Part shown: positions 10,901 to 23,000 of the stretch, piece after piece
How the letters are laid out: each line of letters starts with the position of its first letter
Position numbering within the stretch: position 1 is the first letter of the stretch
Assembly (NCBI RefSeq): GCF_041146795.1
Contig: NC_135176.1
Span: 24,191,286-24,255,285 of the forward strand
DNA from: Maylandia zebra
Lineage: Eukaryota > Chordata > Actinopteri > Cichliformes > Cichlidae
Length of the DNA: 64,000 nucleotides
Reading direction: 5' to 3'
The notes under the pieces: generated by a model
The model's input: the letters and a program-made list of their open reading frames with translations, nothing else
Databases searched by the model: none
What the model was told of the DNA's origin: nothing
Translations under genes and position numbers: made by a program

Positions 10901-13004
10901 AACAAGCCTCCCACGGTTCGGTTTGTCTCCAGAATGTTTCACCCAAATGGTAAGTGGGCTAGCAGCTGAAATGCCCTCAATTATCAGTGGTGCAGCACCC
11001 ATGTTCACTGAAGCTTACAAAGTGTTCTGACCTTCAAGCAACTAAGCTAGTCTAGTGAATAAAATGACAGTGTGGGGTCATTTCTGAACACATTATAGTT
11101 GATACAGAAATACTTTTTTGTAATGGCTCTATTTGTGTGTATTATATCTATACTATATCCTTTATCTGTTACAGATCATCTAAAATGTTACTTTTTCAGT
11201 CGGGTTTATATAAAATTGTGCTAAAAAACAAATTGTAGGAATAAAAATTTAAATTATTTACATAATCATTGCCTTTTATTTCTTTAAAAACATCTTTGTT
11301 ACAATATATATAATATAAAAATAGATTTTAAAATTTCAGGTATGTTTATGTGATCTATGTGTTGAAGTATACTAGAATAAGTGTTCAACATAACACGTTT
11401 TGGCTGCCAGGTCAGTAGATCAGACTTTTACTGGCTATTTTAATTACCTTCTACACTAAATCTATAAGAATGTTGCACAAACTATGAGTAGATTTATATT
11501 TTACAGTGTAACATCATCCCTGTCTATAGGCTGCAGGTATATCTCATAGAAGGAGAGTGGACAGCCTAGTTTAAAGACTGAGGACTTTATCTGCATCTAG
11601 CTTTTATTGTAGCAGGTAGAAAGGCGTCAGGAAAGCTGAAAGAAAGAACAGTAAATGGCATCAGGGCGGCCTCCACATTAACCTTATGCCAAATGAGTCA
11701 CATGCTGAACCAGTGAGCTAATCCAGCCAGATAAACCAGCACCCCTATGCTTCAGTTTTAAACCCAATCTAAAAAAATTGTAGGTTTTTGTAGATGATTG
11801 TGTAATATTGAATATATTTTGTGCAAATAAACACACATCAAGACTTCTGTAGCTATTAAATGAAACCCTACAGTGTTAATATATATATATATATATTTTC
11901 TTTTAAAGAGTTAAAAAAAATGTCCAGGAGCAAAAATGAACCACTGCAACTTTCCACTAGGTTTATACCAGCGGCCCAATTCCTCTGTTTAAAAATGAAA
12001 TTGTAAGAATGTTTAACTTTTTTACATTTTTACTCAGAATAAATATCCAACTCTTGCTAAACATGTTGTAAATTTGTCAATTTTCCTTTTTAATGGTTTG
12101 TTATTTTATTCAGTTTCTGGTGGTAGACCCAGTCTTCCAGATCTCGCAGTCTCAATAAACATGCATCAGAGCCTAAAATGTATTTTCACACATTTTTATG
12201 AACTATAATAACCTTGGTGGATGCCGGCATTGTGATGAGTTATGTACGTAATATGTTAGACTTATTTATGGCTTTGTTTCATTTTTAAGTTTTCAGTTTG
12301 CAGTGCTACAATAAGAACAAGCACCAGATTACAATGTACTTCACCAGTAATGTAAAGAAACTGTCTTGATGATTTAAATTCAATTTAAATGTTTAATTTT
12401 AAAAAGTGTCATGTATTTATTAAAGGGACGGCGCACATTAATGTCTATATTTAATCTGTAGCCTCTGGCAGGTCAAACAAAAACAGTACAATGAGAAAAC
12501 AAGGGGCAACAAATAAATATGAAAGCATACAGCATTAAATATAACGCACATTAGCATAAAATGAATGGTCACGGATACATTCCTCATTAGCTTTAGTTGT
12601 AAATGTGTTGCTGATCTTTTTCTCTGCATGTCAGTTTACGCAGATGGCAGTATATGTTTAGACATACTTCAGAATCGCTGGAGCCCCACATACGATGTGT
12701 CGTCCATACTCACCTCCATCCAGGTTGGTCGTGTTTCACTCCCTTTTCATACATTTTAATTCACGGTGAAGCATGATGATTCTATACAGGGACATCCGAA
12801 GTATCTCTCCTGGTTATTTAATCTTCAGGATGTCAACATTTTCATCATTAGTCTTCCTTTTTTTCTCTCTCGCAGTCATTGCTGGACGAGCCAAACCCCA
12901 ACAGCCCAGCCAACAGTCAGGCCGCACAGCTCTATCAGGAAAACAAGAGAGAGTACGAGAAGAGGGTGACGGCCATCGTGGAGCAGAGCTGGGTGGATGT
13001 CTGA
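4039..13004 (+). CDS. ube2b: Ubiquitin-conjugating enzyme E2 B (RAD6 homologue), six coding exons
   Basis: Coding exons: 4039-4082, 8944-9024, 9788-9813, 10860-10949, 12635-12723, 12876-13004. All introns are GT-AG and the exons sum to 459 nt, giving 152 residues plus TGA, the exact length of vertebrate RAD6 proteins. The product accepts ubiquitin from E1 on Cys88 and, with RAD18 or RNF20/40-type E3s, modifies PCNA and histone H2B in the nucleus. Visible landmarks: N-terminal [18 protein letters not shown] motif at residues 78-80, catalytic Cys88 in [11 protein letters not shown], and a C-terminal helix ending SWVDV. FSEEY rather than FTEEY in exon 4 and the neighbouring cdkn2aipnl favour ube2b over ube2a. 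Val44 in GPVGTPFED, Leu35, Thr22, Thr at VTAIVEQ and the terminal VDV differ from the mammalian proteins as I know them. Intron 1 is 4.9 kb. Confidence 0.95.
4083..8943 (+). other. ube2b: ube2b intron 1
   Basis: Donor AG|GTACCG and acceptor TTTCTTGCCCAG|AC. No second gene is supported inside. It contains a long (TG)n tract and a pyrimidine-rich stretch at about 8700-8940 that produces spurious open frames and probably serves partly as the acceptor's polypyrimidine region. Confidence 0.85.
7863..7927. repeat. (TG)n microsatellite, about 32 units
   Basis: Uninterrupted alternating TG in ube2b intron 1. Confidence 0.97.
10776..10800. repeat. C25 homopolymer in ube2b intron 3
   Basis: Twenty-five consecutive C, preceded by CT-rich DNA, 59 bp before the exon 4 acceptor (TCTCTGCAG). 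It lies within the extended polypyrimidine region, and the - strand carries an uninterrupted G run able to form quadruplex structures. Homopolymer length may be affected by sequencing error. Confidence 0.9.
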
Positions 13005-14600
13005 GCTCCTCTTGTTCTCTGCTCTTCTCTCCATCACCCACTCTTCACCATCCAAGTACTTCAGTCTCTCATTTTTACCTCATCGAGAAAAAAAATCAAG
13101 AAAAAAGAAAACACAGCAACTATATCAGAAGAACTTAAGTGCCACACTGGGGGGGGGGGGGCGCAAGAACAACCAAACCAGAATGGACATTACCTTGCTT
13201 GCCAATGCATTTTAGGGAAACAGGAGAGGGGAAATCAATCTTGTATTTGTTCCCTGTCTTTACTTTTATTTTATTTTTTTATTGCATGATGTGACATAAG
13301 TTATTGCTAACAGAATTTGTAATATATCTCTGGTTGGAATGATGCTGTTTGTGTTTCACAGACTCCTTCCCATCCCCCCTCTTTTTTTTCTTTTTTTTTT
13401 TGTATCCACAACTTGGCTAAGAAAGGGGCACATCAATGACTGAATCATTATTTTGAAAGTCGTGGGAAAAGCCAAAATCGGTAGCATCATCACCATCATC
13501 GTCATCTTTGAAGTCGACAGCAGATTCAGCTGATAAAGAGCAGTCCCTGATCTCTTCCAGCATATCTCTGTTTATTTTAAGAGATGCTGTAGGTTTGGGC
13601 TCGCAGACGTCACAGGCTGCAGCAGTGCCAAGTCTCCCTTGCACTGATGAATCATGACTGGCAATCTCTGAGCTTTTCTTTTAATCATTTCTGCTCGCGG
13701 GTAGAAGAAGGTTGTTTGAGAGGGTTATGAGAAAGTGAATATTAACACGGAAAACTTGGACTGAGGCTCTGCAGTCCCCGACAGTTTCATTCTTTGGTAT
13801 ATTAGAAACCGCATATAATGCTATAATCAAAATATATGTAGGGCCTGATGGCCCTTAGCCAGCGAGTTCAGATGTGGGTGGTGTCGCTGTATCATTCGAT
13901 GTGGGGGGGATGGGGACAGAATTGGCATTGCTGGAGGTACTCTGCTTCTACATCGTGTGTTTCTTTAGTCTGCTTTTTTCTATTTATTGAACCTTTTTAC
14001 TGTTTGCAGTCAAACTGTTCTCCTCTTGGTTTTCTCATTTAGTTTGTCAAAGAAAGTAAATGACTTCTGAATGCTTTGTCGCCTGTGACATGTGTCAGCC
14101 TGAACACAGTCGGTGCTTTTGTTCTTTCTCTTAAAAATGACACAGCTGACATCTGAATTAGCAAATAAGCAGAGAATGAAAGCTTCATACGGTTTTTTTT
14201 CCCTATAATTTTTGGGCACTTTATAAGAGAATTGATTGGATAAGAACAAACTGCTGCAAAGATCATAAAGCCTGTTCTAAGAGTGTGATGTCAACTGTTT
14301 TCCTAAGGGCTCAAGTTGTTTTCATTCCTGCTTTTTGCCCACCGTTTTATTTGCTCTTATTTCCCCCATTTAAAAACGCCATCCCTCGAGTGTAAATTAC
14401 TCACTTAACCTGCCCGACTCCGGCTAAGTAATCAGTCATCATAAACCAGAATTCCTCTTTTCCTTGATAATAAAGGTTATATTGTGGCTTGTGACTTATC
14501 TCACCCAATAAGCAGAAGGGATATGTTATAAAAAACAATTTTGTGAAATAAACATAATGTATACTTAACGATATGCTGTATAAACATAATAAAAAAAACA
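13005..14600 (+). other. ube2b: Probable ube2b 3'UTR
   Basis: Follows the TGA directly. Contains a G13 run at 13149-13161 and long T runs at 13382-13401. The first AATAAA hexamers I find on the + strand are at 14547-14552 and 14588-14593, implying a 3'UTR of up to 1.6 kb; a non-canonical earlier signal is possible. A protein-like open frame lies antisense at about 13417-13683. Confidence 0.45.
14547..14600 (+). terminator. ube2b: Candidate poly(A) signals for ube2b
   Basis: Two AATAAA hexamers at 14547 and 14588. Assigned only because they are the first canonical signals downstream of the ube2b stop; no transcript evidence. Confidence 0.35.
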
Positions 14601-14947
14601 CATTTTTCAGACTTTGACACAGGTTCTGGTCATTTATTCATCCATCTGGTTCCTTGTGCGCTTTACCAGGCTGGGTTAATTCCAGGTGACACAGGTAACC
14701 TGGACCCACAGGGTTAACGCGAAGAGACCGACAGCCGGTCTCATAATTAACTATAGGGTGGAACTATTACACAGAGTATTGTAGTTTTTCATATTGTCAT
14801 GTAACTTGGTTAAAGCAAGATATTGCAACATTTCTGGCATGTTTGCTGAGCCTCTGTCTTTACGCTGCTCGTACCAAAATCAATGTGAGCTTCATCAAAA
14901 CTTGAGATTAGTACTGCAGTGATTGATTGATAAGATGTACAGTTATT

Positions 14948-16300
14948 TTTTTTTTTTTTTGGCCTGTCCCGTTTGGCTCTTTTGCCATCAGAATTGTTGT
15001 CTAAAGGCAAAGAAAGATGCCCAATGGATTTATTTTACCAAACTGACCATCCCAGCCTTGCCGTAATGGTCCATTTGATTCACCTTTTATTGTTTATTTT
15101 ATTTTCACTTACTGAATACGGGACAGACTTGACTGGGGGAAAGAAGGGGAGAAAGAAAGAGGGAAAGAGAAACAGCTGAGAAGAGGGACAGGGGAGAAGG
15201 GCAAAAGACAAAAACCAACAGAACGGGCAGAGAAAAAAAATGCATATATCAATCACCTGGATCACCTGCTGAGAAAGAAAAAAGAAAGCAAGCAGAAGAG
15301 AACAAGAGTAATAGAATAAACAACATCACAATGATATATGGGAATATGACAGTAAATACTAAATATTAAACATTATTGTGCAGCACATAAGATCAACAGA
15401 ACACAGTGTGCTTTGAGGTAGGAGCCAAAAAGGGTGTAGTTTGTGGGTGTGATCACCCGTGTGTACACCTGTGAGCATGGACGCGCTTGTTTTTTGTTTT
15501 TTTAAAAGGTTCCTTCATGTAATAATCTGCTAGAGGGTGTGGGGGGGCCACAGCCCCGTCCTCCAGGGCGTGAAGCAGGTGTGGAGGAGATCAAAACTCC
15601 AGACATCCAGAGGCCCCCAGAACACAAGAGACCAAGGAAGACCAACAGAGGGGCAGCTGCGCCACTGTCCCGGAAAGAGCTGAGGAGAGTCCCAGATGAG
15701 GGCTCACTCAGCAGCCGCGGAGCAGAAGCCAGGGGGAGTTGCAGTGACGCGCCCGTGAGCTCCGCCGGCAGCCAGCTGCGCCTGAGTGACCGAGCCCCAG
15801 GCCGAGAGGCCGGGGACACCCCACCTCCGAAGTGGCCCGAGCGAGCCCCAGGCTCCAGGCCCCGATAAGCGGCCGCCAAGGAGTGAGCCGGTGTGTACCT
15901 GGACGCCCATCCCCGGACACAAAGAACCACCAACGCACCGATGTCTGAGGGGGTCCGCCACTGGCAGGGGAAGTGGTGGTAGGGGGAGATAGGCCTCCAA
16001 ACCTTGGAGGGCCTGAGATGTCCCCAGAGAGGTGGCGCCTGACACCCAACCTGACATATAGACACAGACATACAGGCACACACAGACACAAACATCCATT
16101 CCCACCCTCATGCTCTCATATGCACTCACTCCACACTCAACCAACGTGGAGACAGACATAAAGAGACGTTGTACACACGATCACACTCCCCAAGCGTACT
16201 CTACAAACCGGGTCTAGGTGCCCCCGCCCCTGGAGGGGGGAACTGCACCCAGACCCAGGTGGTGTTTCCCTTTTCCCTGCGGTGGGGGGAGGCAGACCCC
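14948..16300 (-). mobile_element. GC-rich retroposed element with 15-bp target duplication and poly-A tail
   Basis: The 15-mer AGATGTACAGTTATT occurs at 14933-14947 and again, exactly, at 16301-16315. The left copy runs into a T run ending at 14960, which is a poly-A tail on the - strand. A long direct duplication plus a poly-A end is the signature of LINE-mediated insertion, with the element's 5' end on the right (CCCCTGGAGG/GGGGTCTGCC side) and its 3' end on the left. The interior is strikingly GC-rich at 15540-16060, then A/G-rich at 15130-15310 near the 3' side. The - strand has open frames of up to about 200 codons but no reverse transcriptase, endonuclease or other domain I recognise. 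It may be an internally deleted or 5'-truncated non-LTR element, or a retroposed transcript. Confidence 0.8.
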
Positions 16301-16315
16301 AGATGTACAGTTATT

Positions 16316-17234
16316 AATGAGCAATAGTAAATATTGCCAAAACCTAAATCCATTCATTGTATTTGTGTGGCATATTAAATCAGATTTTATTAAATGCAAA
16401 AATGAATCACAAGTACAGTAATGTCCCAAAATGTTAATGTTAAGTCACTAAACCGTGGCTTAAGATGAAATAGTCTTTTGGGAAGCTCTCATATATTAGA
16501 ACTAAAAAACAGTTCTCACAGTATTGAATCTGTGGGATGAAGTCAGTTTGGTGAGTGCATGTCTGCGTGTTTAACTTTGCTTGTGAATCACTTGGTATGC
16601 GTGTCTGTAAGCCTTTAAAGGAGAATGTGGTGGTTGTAATGAAGAGAAGCAATTATATCAGCATTCTCAGAACTGAGGCTTGCCCTGTGCTTTTGCAAAG
16701 CTTCCTGCTGAAGAAAACAGACGTTCTGACGGTGCACATGTTAATAATTAATGTTAATAATAATTGAGTGTTCAGCCTCACAGCCCCAGGTCAGCTGCTC
16801 AAGAGTTTTACTGACCTATATTTTCACTGGTCTGCAAAAAAGCTTTAATTTTCATATTTTGAAACATATTGATTAAATTGTTTTAATGTATTCAGAGAAA
16901 TCTGCAAAATAATGTTGCTAAAGCCTTCAAGTAAATATGGTCTAGTGCACCCTTTAGAGTCACCCCTGCTTGCTGCAGGTATTGCTGCCATGTAAAATAA
17001 GACAGCTGCCAACACACCGTGCCAGAGTAAGTTAACAGCTTTCATGTTAACCTCTGTAGCTTTACTTTTAACTAAAGTTCACTTTTCTACATGTCGGAGC
17101 TCGTTGAACCGACATAGTTATAAGTAGCAGTATTTGTATTTTATTGCCGTATATGATTAACTATGGAGTGGCTCCATAATGTAGTCAAAAACAATGTGAC
17201 CAGGAGGAGGCACAGACCTAGACAGCAATGACCA
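16316..17234. other. Intergenic DNA between the retroelement and cdkn2aipnl
   Basis: AT-rich with no recognisable exon or repeat. It is the tail-to-tail intergenic space of the convergent ube2b/cdkn2aipnl pair. Confidence 0.5.
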
Positions 17235-17263
17235 CACAAAAATGATAAAACAAGTTCTTTATT
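17235..17263 (-). terminator. cdkn2aipnl: cdkn2aipnl poly(A) signal
   Basis: On the - strand, AATAAA at 17263-17258 is followed by a T/GT-rich stretch (TTTTTGTGTGG), the usual downstream element. Cleavage is expected near 17240, giving a 3'UTR of about 380 nt. Confidence 0.75.
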
Positions 17264-17495
17264 GTGCTTCAGACAAGAACACCAGTGTCATCTTTAGTTT
17301 GAAGCTACATTTAAAAAACACATTTTTAAAAAAATTAAAAAAGTAAAACTGTGATTGAAATAGTCGAGCAGTGGGGCTCACAAACTCCCGCAGACACCGC
17401 TGCTGTTTGTGCACAAATAAAAAAGGCTGAAAGTCTGAAAAGGCCAGTTTTTTGGCTCAAAATAAAAATGTCTTGATGTCTGAACTCCTCACAAA

Positions 17496-17523
17496 GGGTT
17501 AGGGTTAGGTAAGGTAAGGGTTA
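17496..17523. repeat. Short telomere-like (TTAGGG) variant array in cdkn2aipnl 3'UTR
   Basis: GGGTTAGGGTTAGG followed by TAAGG-type variants. Two true telomeric units plus degenerate ones; on the mRNA strand it reads as CCCTAA-type repeats. Confidence 0.75.
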
Positions 17524-17621
17524 AAAACACCAGGATTGTAAAACTATTTAAAAAAAATAAAAATAGTCTGACGTGATAAAAGCTGAATCCAGTCTGTGTT
17601 GATCCAGCATGACTGGTCCGG

Positions 17622-19887
17622 TCATCGACCCTGTGACGGAGCAGAGAGATCCATGAACAAAGACTGTCATTATAGCTGTATGTATATGCTGCGTGTGTGT
17701 GTTCACAGACATACCTGTTGCTTCTTAACAATCTCATCTCTCGTCTTGAAGACCGGTGCGTCCTCCACTACGATGCCTTCAGCCATTTCCTTCACTTTTT
17801 CCAGCAGCTCTGTGCTATACCTGCCATCAATTATGAGACATAACACTTCATTAAACCAGAATTCATCCGTGTGCTTTATATTCTTCTGTAAGGATATAGT
17901 GCACTGGGAAAATAACATCACTGAACAACAGAAAACTATAATACTGGTAAGAGAAGAATTGTTTATTCTTCGATAAAGTTAACAGATGTGAATGGTTTCT
18001 TCACCTCCTACACATTTCCCTTCATATAAATGAAATTTAGTCCTGCTTCTGATTCACCTTTGAGTGCAAACTTATGGATGAAAAAATAGTGATACCCTTT
18101 TATCTGGCATTTTTGCATGATTGCACCCTATACCAATTCCGAGGATTAATGTCTTTTAGAAGGTGTAATCACAGAAGACATCCAATATGCACTTCAACAG
18201 CCAGCGCTGCTCCTCGAGCGCCCTCAAACTCACTGAAATGAAAATCCAATTTTGTGGGTTTATTGCTGTCCAAAAGCTAATACCAGTCGCAGACCCCAGT
18301 GGCTGCAATTACAGATTACTACAATGACAAGTCGATCTGTTAAGTTGTTTGGTGTGTAACAAAAAATACAGATTTTGTTTTAAATAACTGGAAAAACAAA
18401 AAACAGTTTCTGTCTAAGAGTCCAAATCATTCATATCAAGTCAGGCATGCATTTCATAATCACAGTATATCACAAATGTCAGTAAATCAATCTAGTCAGC
18501 CGGGAAGAAGAAACCTGCTTTGTTGCAAAAGAAAGTGACATGTGCACTGGAGAGGCAACAAAAAGACAGCCCACCCTAGTTCTGCTTTTTGCTAACATCC
18601 ATGTAATTGCTAGTAGAGTGAGGCAGAACCATGAAGCCCATTCACATTGCACAGGTAGTGTAGCTTCTCTGGGATTGCACATCCATACTTGCTGTTGCAA
18701 GGTTAGCTATATCTGCCCGCACACGCTTAACACGAGTTTGGAGAGTGGGTTACCCAGACCTGACTACTACCAGACCTTTTGAATCAAGAAACCACTTATC
18801 ATTTTAAATAGTTTTTCACAACACTGCAACCAGTCAGAGGAGATTTTTAAGGGCAGATTTTCCCCTCAACTTTGGCCAAGTGCTTGGGGTTAGAGGATCG
18901 CTAAATCGTAGGGTTTCAATTTCTTATGTGGCAGAATTTTTACCATATACACCATATATAAAAACATAAGATGCCACCACAAACAGTAACAAAAATAGAT
19001 TAAATTGAAAACAAGGCCTGTAACTTTATAAAGAGACCCACTTGATAACCAAAGACTGTTTTTCCAGTGAAGAAAGACTGGATGTTGTCCAGTAGCCGGC
19101 ACAAACATCTGATATACTGATATCAATGCAATATTGCATTTGATATTTCCATTATACATACATTATATTTTTTCCCTGAACCACAATTTTTAGGGCCATT
19201 TAAAAAATGTATAACCACATAATTTATCCAGCAGGATATCTTCACAAATCTTTACAAACTCAGCATCGTCTGCAGCAAATGTAGCAGAGTAGCATTGCAG
19301 CTTATGCAGACGACTCCAGTGCTGCAGGGGGCAGCACCGAGCCCACCAGCGGAAAATAAACCTCACTATAAACAATAAACTCTGAATATAAATAGTTTGG
19401 GGTAAGTAAGCAGCAGGAACAACAACAACAACAATAATAATAATAAGTAAGTAAGTAAATACTAAATCTAAAATTAAACTAATAACAATTTCAGAGAAAA
19501 GAGAACACTGGTTGTTACCCTTTAGCAACCCTTTAGTTTGTTTAATAAGGAAGACTAAACTTAAAAACAGTGGTTAGTCATCCCGGGCTGAGGGAGCTGT
19601 GGAGCGGCTGTCTTAGAAAAAGTGTCCGTCAGCAGGCTTTAATTAGAGGCATGAAAGCACGCTGTGTTTACCCACCGGCAGCCGAGGAAGACGTTGTTGG
19701 CCCACACCATTGAGAGGGAGAGCAGGTGGTCCAGCTGCGAGTCTTCAAAGTCATTCAAGTTCCGCAGGATGAACTCCCGCCTGGGCTCCCAGTGCTTGTC
19801 GCTCTCCCAGTAGCCTCTGTAGTTCTCCACCTGCTCGGCCACAGCTCGGTTTTGCTGGATAAAATCCTGAACGTCCAGGGAAGACAT
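17622..19887 (-). CDS. cdkn2aipnl: CDKN2A-interacting protein N-terminal-like (XRN2-binding XTBD protein)
   Basis: Coding exons on the - strand: 19887-19676, 17820-17715 and 17630-17622, joining to 327 nt (108 residues plus TGA). Splice sites are CG|GTGGGT, GGCAG|GT, CAG|GTATGT and a strong CCGTCACAG|GG acceptor, after which GGT CGA TGA ends the frame. The protein is one XTBD (XRN2-binding) domain: REFILRNLNDFED, QLDHLLSLSMVWANNVFLGC, RYSTELLEKVKEMAEGI and KTRDEIVKKQQ align with the human 116-residue CDKN2AIPNL. Family members bind the nuclear 5'-3' exoribonuclease XRN2. The start is the only in-frame ATG ahead of the domain. Exon 3 carries only two residues, so its placement rests on splice signals and on the family's C-terminus lying at this point. 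Converges on ube2b, as in human. Confidence 0.92.
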
Positions 19888-20060
19888 CTTGCTCTCCCTC
19901 GGCCAAGACAACAAAAGCGACTTCCTGTCCTTTCAAGCGGGTCTTTGAAGTCGTCTTACAGCCCTGCTTGTTTTCCACAGCGCCACGCAGTGGTGGAGCA
20001 GAGCGGTGGTTTACAGCCAAACGTGAACAGCAACTCTCAATATTTCATATGCAGTGTGCT
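19888..20060 (-). promoter_or_regulatory. cdkn2aipnl: Putative cdkn2aipnl promoter and 5'UTR
   Basis: GC-richer than the flanks. An ETS-type CAGGAAGT (on the - strand, about 19928-19921) lies just upstream of the start codon, typical of TATA-less housekeeping promoters. No TATA box is seen. Confidence 0.45.
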
Positions 20061-23000
20061 TCAGAGATACTATGAAGTGCCATAATTAAGAAATAATGTA
20101 TCAAATAATTAATAAATTAACATATAAATTCATTTTATTTAAAAATCAATAATATTATTTTACTATCTAATTGATTATTTTATGGTTCATGAATTTATTG
20201 TGTCAGCCTCACCCATTAAAGTCGGGGAGTGGGGTTAAAGCCGATATAGTTAAACCCACTGTTTTGGTGTGGAGTTGTTTCTTTCAGTGGGTGTTTCTCA
20301 GTGACAAGTACACAGAGTTTGTACTTGCACACTTGTTACTTCCCACTTGGCAAGTAGGGCAGAAGACAGAGCTTACAGTGCGCCAGCAGCATAACTGATG
20401 ACATCAGGTGCTTAGTATTTACAATGAAAAAAAAAAGGAGATGTAATTACCTGTGGTTTTTAAAAAAAAATATTTATACAGTTTTATAACCACTCCGTCA
20501 AGTTGCTCAGCTATAAAAGGCAACTAGTTTTGTTCAAAATGCTTTCTGGGATACCTGACTGCACACATCACTAATAATTCTGTGATGACGCATCAAACAA
20601 TTATCTGGTATCGATCTATCTTCACTGGCTATGCAAGTAACAGCAAACGAACCAGAATTTTTTTAAATTGTGAATTTAATTGAATTTTTGTCATTATTTA
20701 TTTCAAATTTAAATTTGTTATCAATGCATTTAATTAATTGTTTAATTTTGTATTTATTTATTGCATTCTGGGACTCTTGGCCCCCCACAGTCAGGCAGTA
20801 ATGGACAGTAATTATTATTCCTCTCAGATAATCTAGAGAGCTTTCTCTTACATTTATATCTCATGTCTCAATTTCTGCATTTATTTATCTATTCCAGATT
20901 TTTTTGTAATTAAGTAAATATATAATAAACTATACTGTAACAACTAAAACCAACAAGCGCAAAAAGAGAATTTAACATGGCTTAGTAAATGTAGCCTTGC
21001 CATGTACACACATTTAAAAAACATTATATTATATTATAAATTTAAAAAAGTTTTTTTCAACGTTATTTTCTTACTTTTTAAAAACTGAAACAGCGTCATT
21101 ACGATTCTATTGGTTTTAATATTGCTTTAAGAAATGTTCAAACTTATCTTTGGTACTTCAATCTACAACATAACACCCCATCTTAGCTCAGAAAATGACT
21201 GTCTTCTGACTATTACTTGTTTTTAATTTTATTTTATTTTTAAAAAAATATTGAATATTTCATTTATTGAAAGACTCCACCCAGGGACTGCAGATATAAA
21301 TGAGATTTTTTTGTTAAATTTGTTGGAAAAATATTTTAATTTTTTTTTTGTTAAAGCACATAATAAGTTAGCATTTATTAAAGTATTATTTTGAAAAAAT
21401 CAGAACATTTACTGAGGTCTGAGTGTAGTGTGATTAAAAGAATTCACTTACATGGCAGGAATGCTTTTGATCGCATTTCTTCTAATCGTCTGACTAATCA
21501 AAGCAGATGAGATCACTTCAAGGATAAGTCTGTGTTCCGTGTTAAGTGGTAATTCCTGGACCCTGACACTGATTCGCATGAATGAAACGAAGCCATCCGT
21601 AATGTTAATTGAATCCGTGTTTTTGCTTTTTACGTGCAGCAGTCTCAAAATTTAAGGAGAGCCACTCACCGCCTTTAACGGCTGCCAAGAAGCCACATTA
21701 GCTGACTGTAGACTGTAGTTGGGCCAACACAGCTTTAGGCTTCCCGGGGCTTCTCCCCCCCTCCTTCTGTGCCGTCTTTCCATGTTTGAAATTCACGGAG
21801 CAGGTAGTGTGTCAGTGAAATGTTTGCACCACATGCTCGCTCACTCACTTTCATGTTTTTTTTTTCCTTCTTACTTGAGTGAAATCTCTATGCACTTGAC
21901 CAGCCTGCCAGGAATGATCAGAGAGAAACACTGGACCTCCAGTCTATGGAAAGGAGCTTATGGACAGTCATTCAAGCTCACAGATATACTCAAACACACA
22001 CACAGGGACACACACAGGCAGGCTCCATTTCCCTCTGTCTGCACAGATATGTGCGCTGCATAAGCCTACAAGAGTCTTCCATCCTTATGACGCTCTCACT
22101 CGCACACAGCAGAGGATTTGGGGCTTGTTTTGACATGAAGTCATTGATATGCAGAGGGATTCCAGGGAAAGGCAAGCCAACATGAATTCAGAGGGACAGA
22201 CAGACAAGCACACTGCTCAGTCGCTGCGTTTCAGAGCACAGCGAAATCCATCTAATAACAGTGAGATTAAAGGGTCTAGTCCGAGTAGCTTTATGCTCTG
22301 CATGGTAATAAATAATCAATAGACTTGAAATGTGGCTTAAGGGCTGCAAAAATGACCACAAAGAAGAGTTGCAAGTTGGAATTGATTGAGAAGATAAACA
22401 GTGAAAAGTGAAAAATGATACATTTGTTTTCCATTATTGTTGTTATGTAATTTTATAAGGCTGAATGCAATAGGCAGGCAAATATTTATAGAAGACACGC
22501 ACACCAAGCGTATCCGGTTATGTAAACATCTAAAGCATATGAGATTTGTCTCGTAGGAACGCCGGAGAGACACAATCTAGAGGGACTAACAGGCCAAGCA
22601 GGTTGGAACAAAACTCAGACGTGCAAACATGAAATAACGTCTGTGCAGAACCAGACAGGATTTTATTTAATGTGACGGAAACACTGATGAGAAGCTGAAA
22701 AAAGATGTGGGGAAGAAGAAGAAGATATATGGAGTCATCTTTATGTGAAGGTAAGGACCTTGTGAAGTGCAGTGAACACTATAGGCACTTAGCAAAGGCC
22801 AGGCTGCTCTTTGCAGTCGTTTCACTTGTGCGTGACTGCTCAGTTAACCCCAATTTAATGGAGGTCAAATCATCAAGCAGCGTGCCAGGATTTATTTTTT
22901 AGCCTGATTTTTTTTGGTGTGTCTCTCAAGGTTAGCGCCACATATAAAAGATATATCTGAGCAACCAAAAATAACAATAAAGAAACACAACTCTGTGATG

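Noticed and set aside
10598..10969. 123-codon + strand frame including ube2b exon 4
   Set aside because: Only the last 30 codons are real (exon 4); the rest is intron read through the C25 tract.
15502..16095. Overlapping 127-197-codon - strand frames
   Set aside because: They lie inside the GC-rich retroelement, overlap in three frames and show no enzyme motif, so none is called as a protein.
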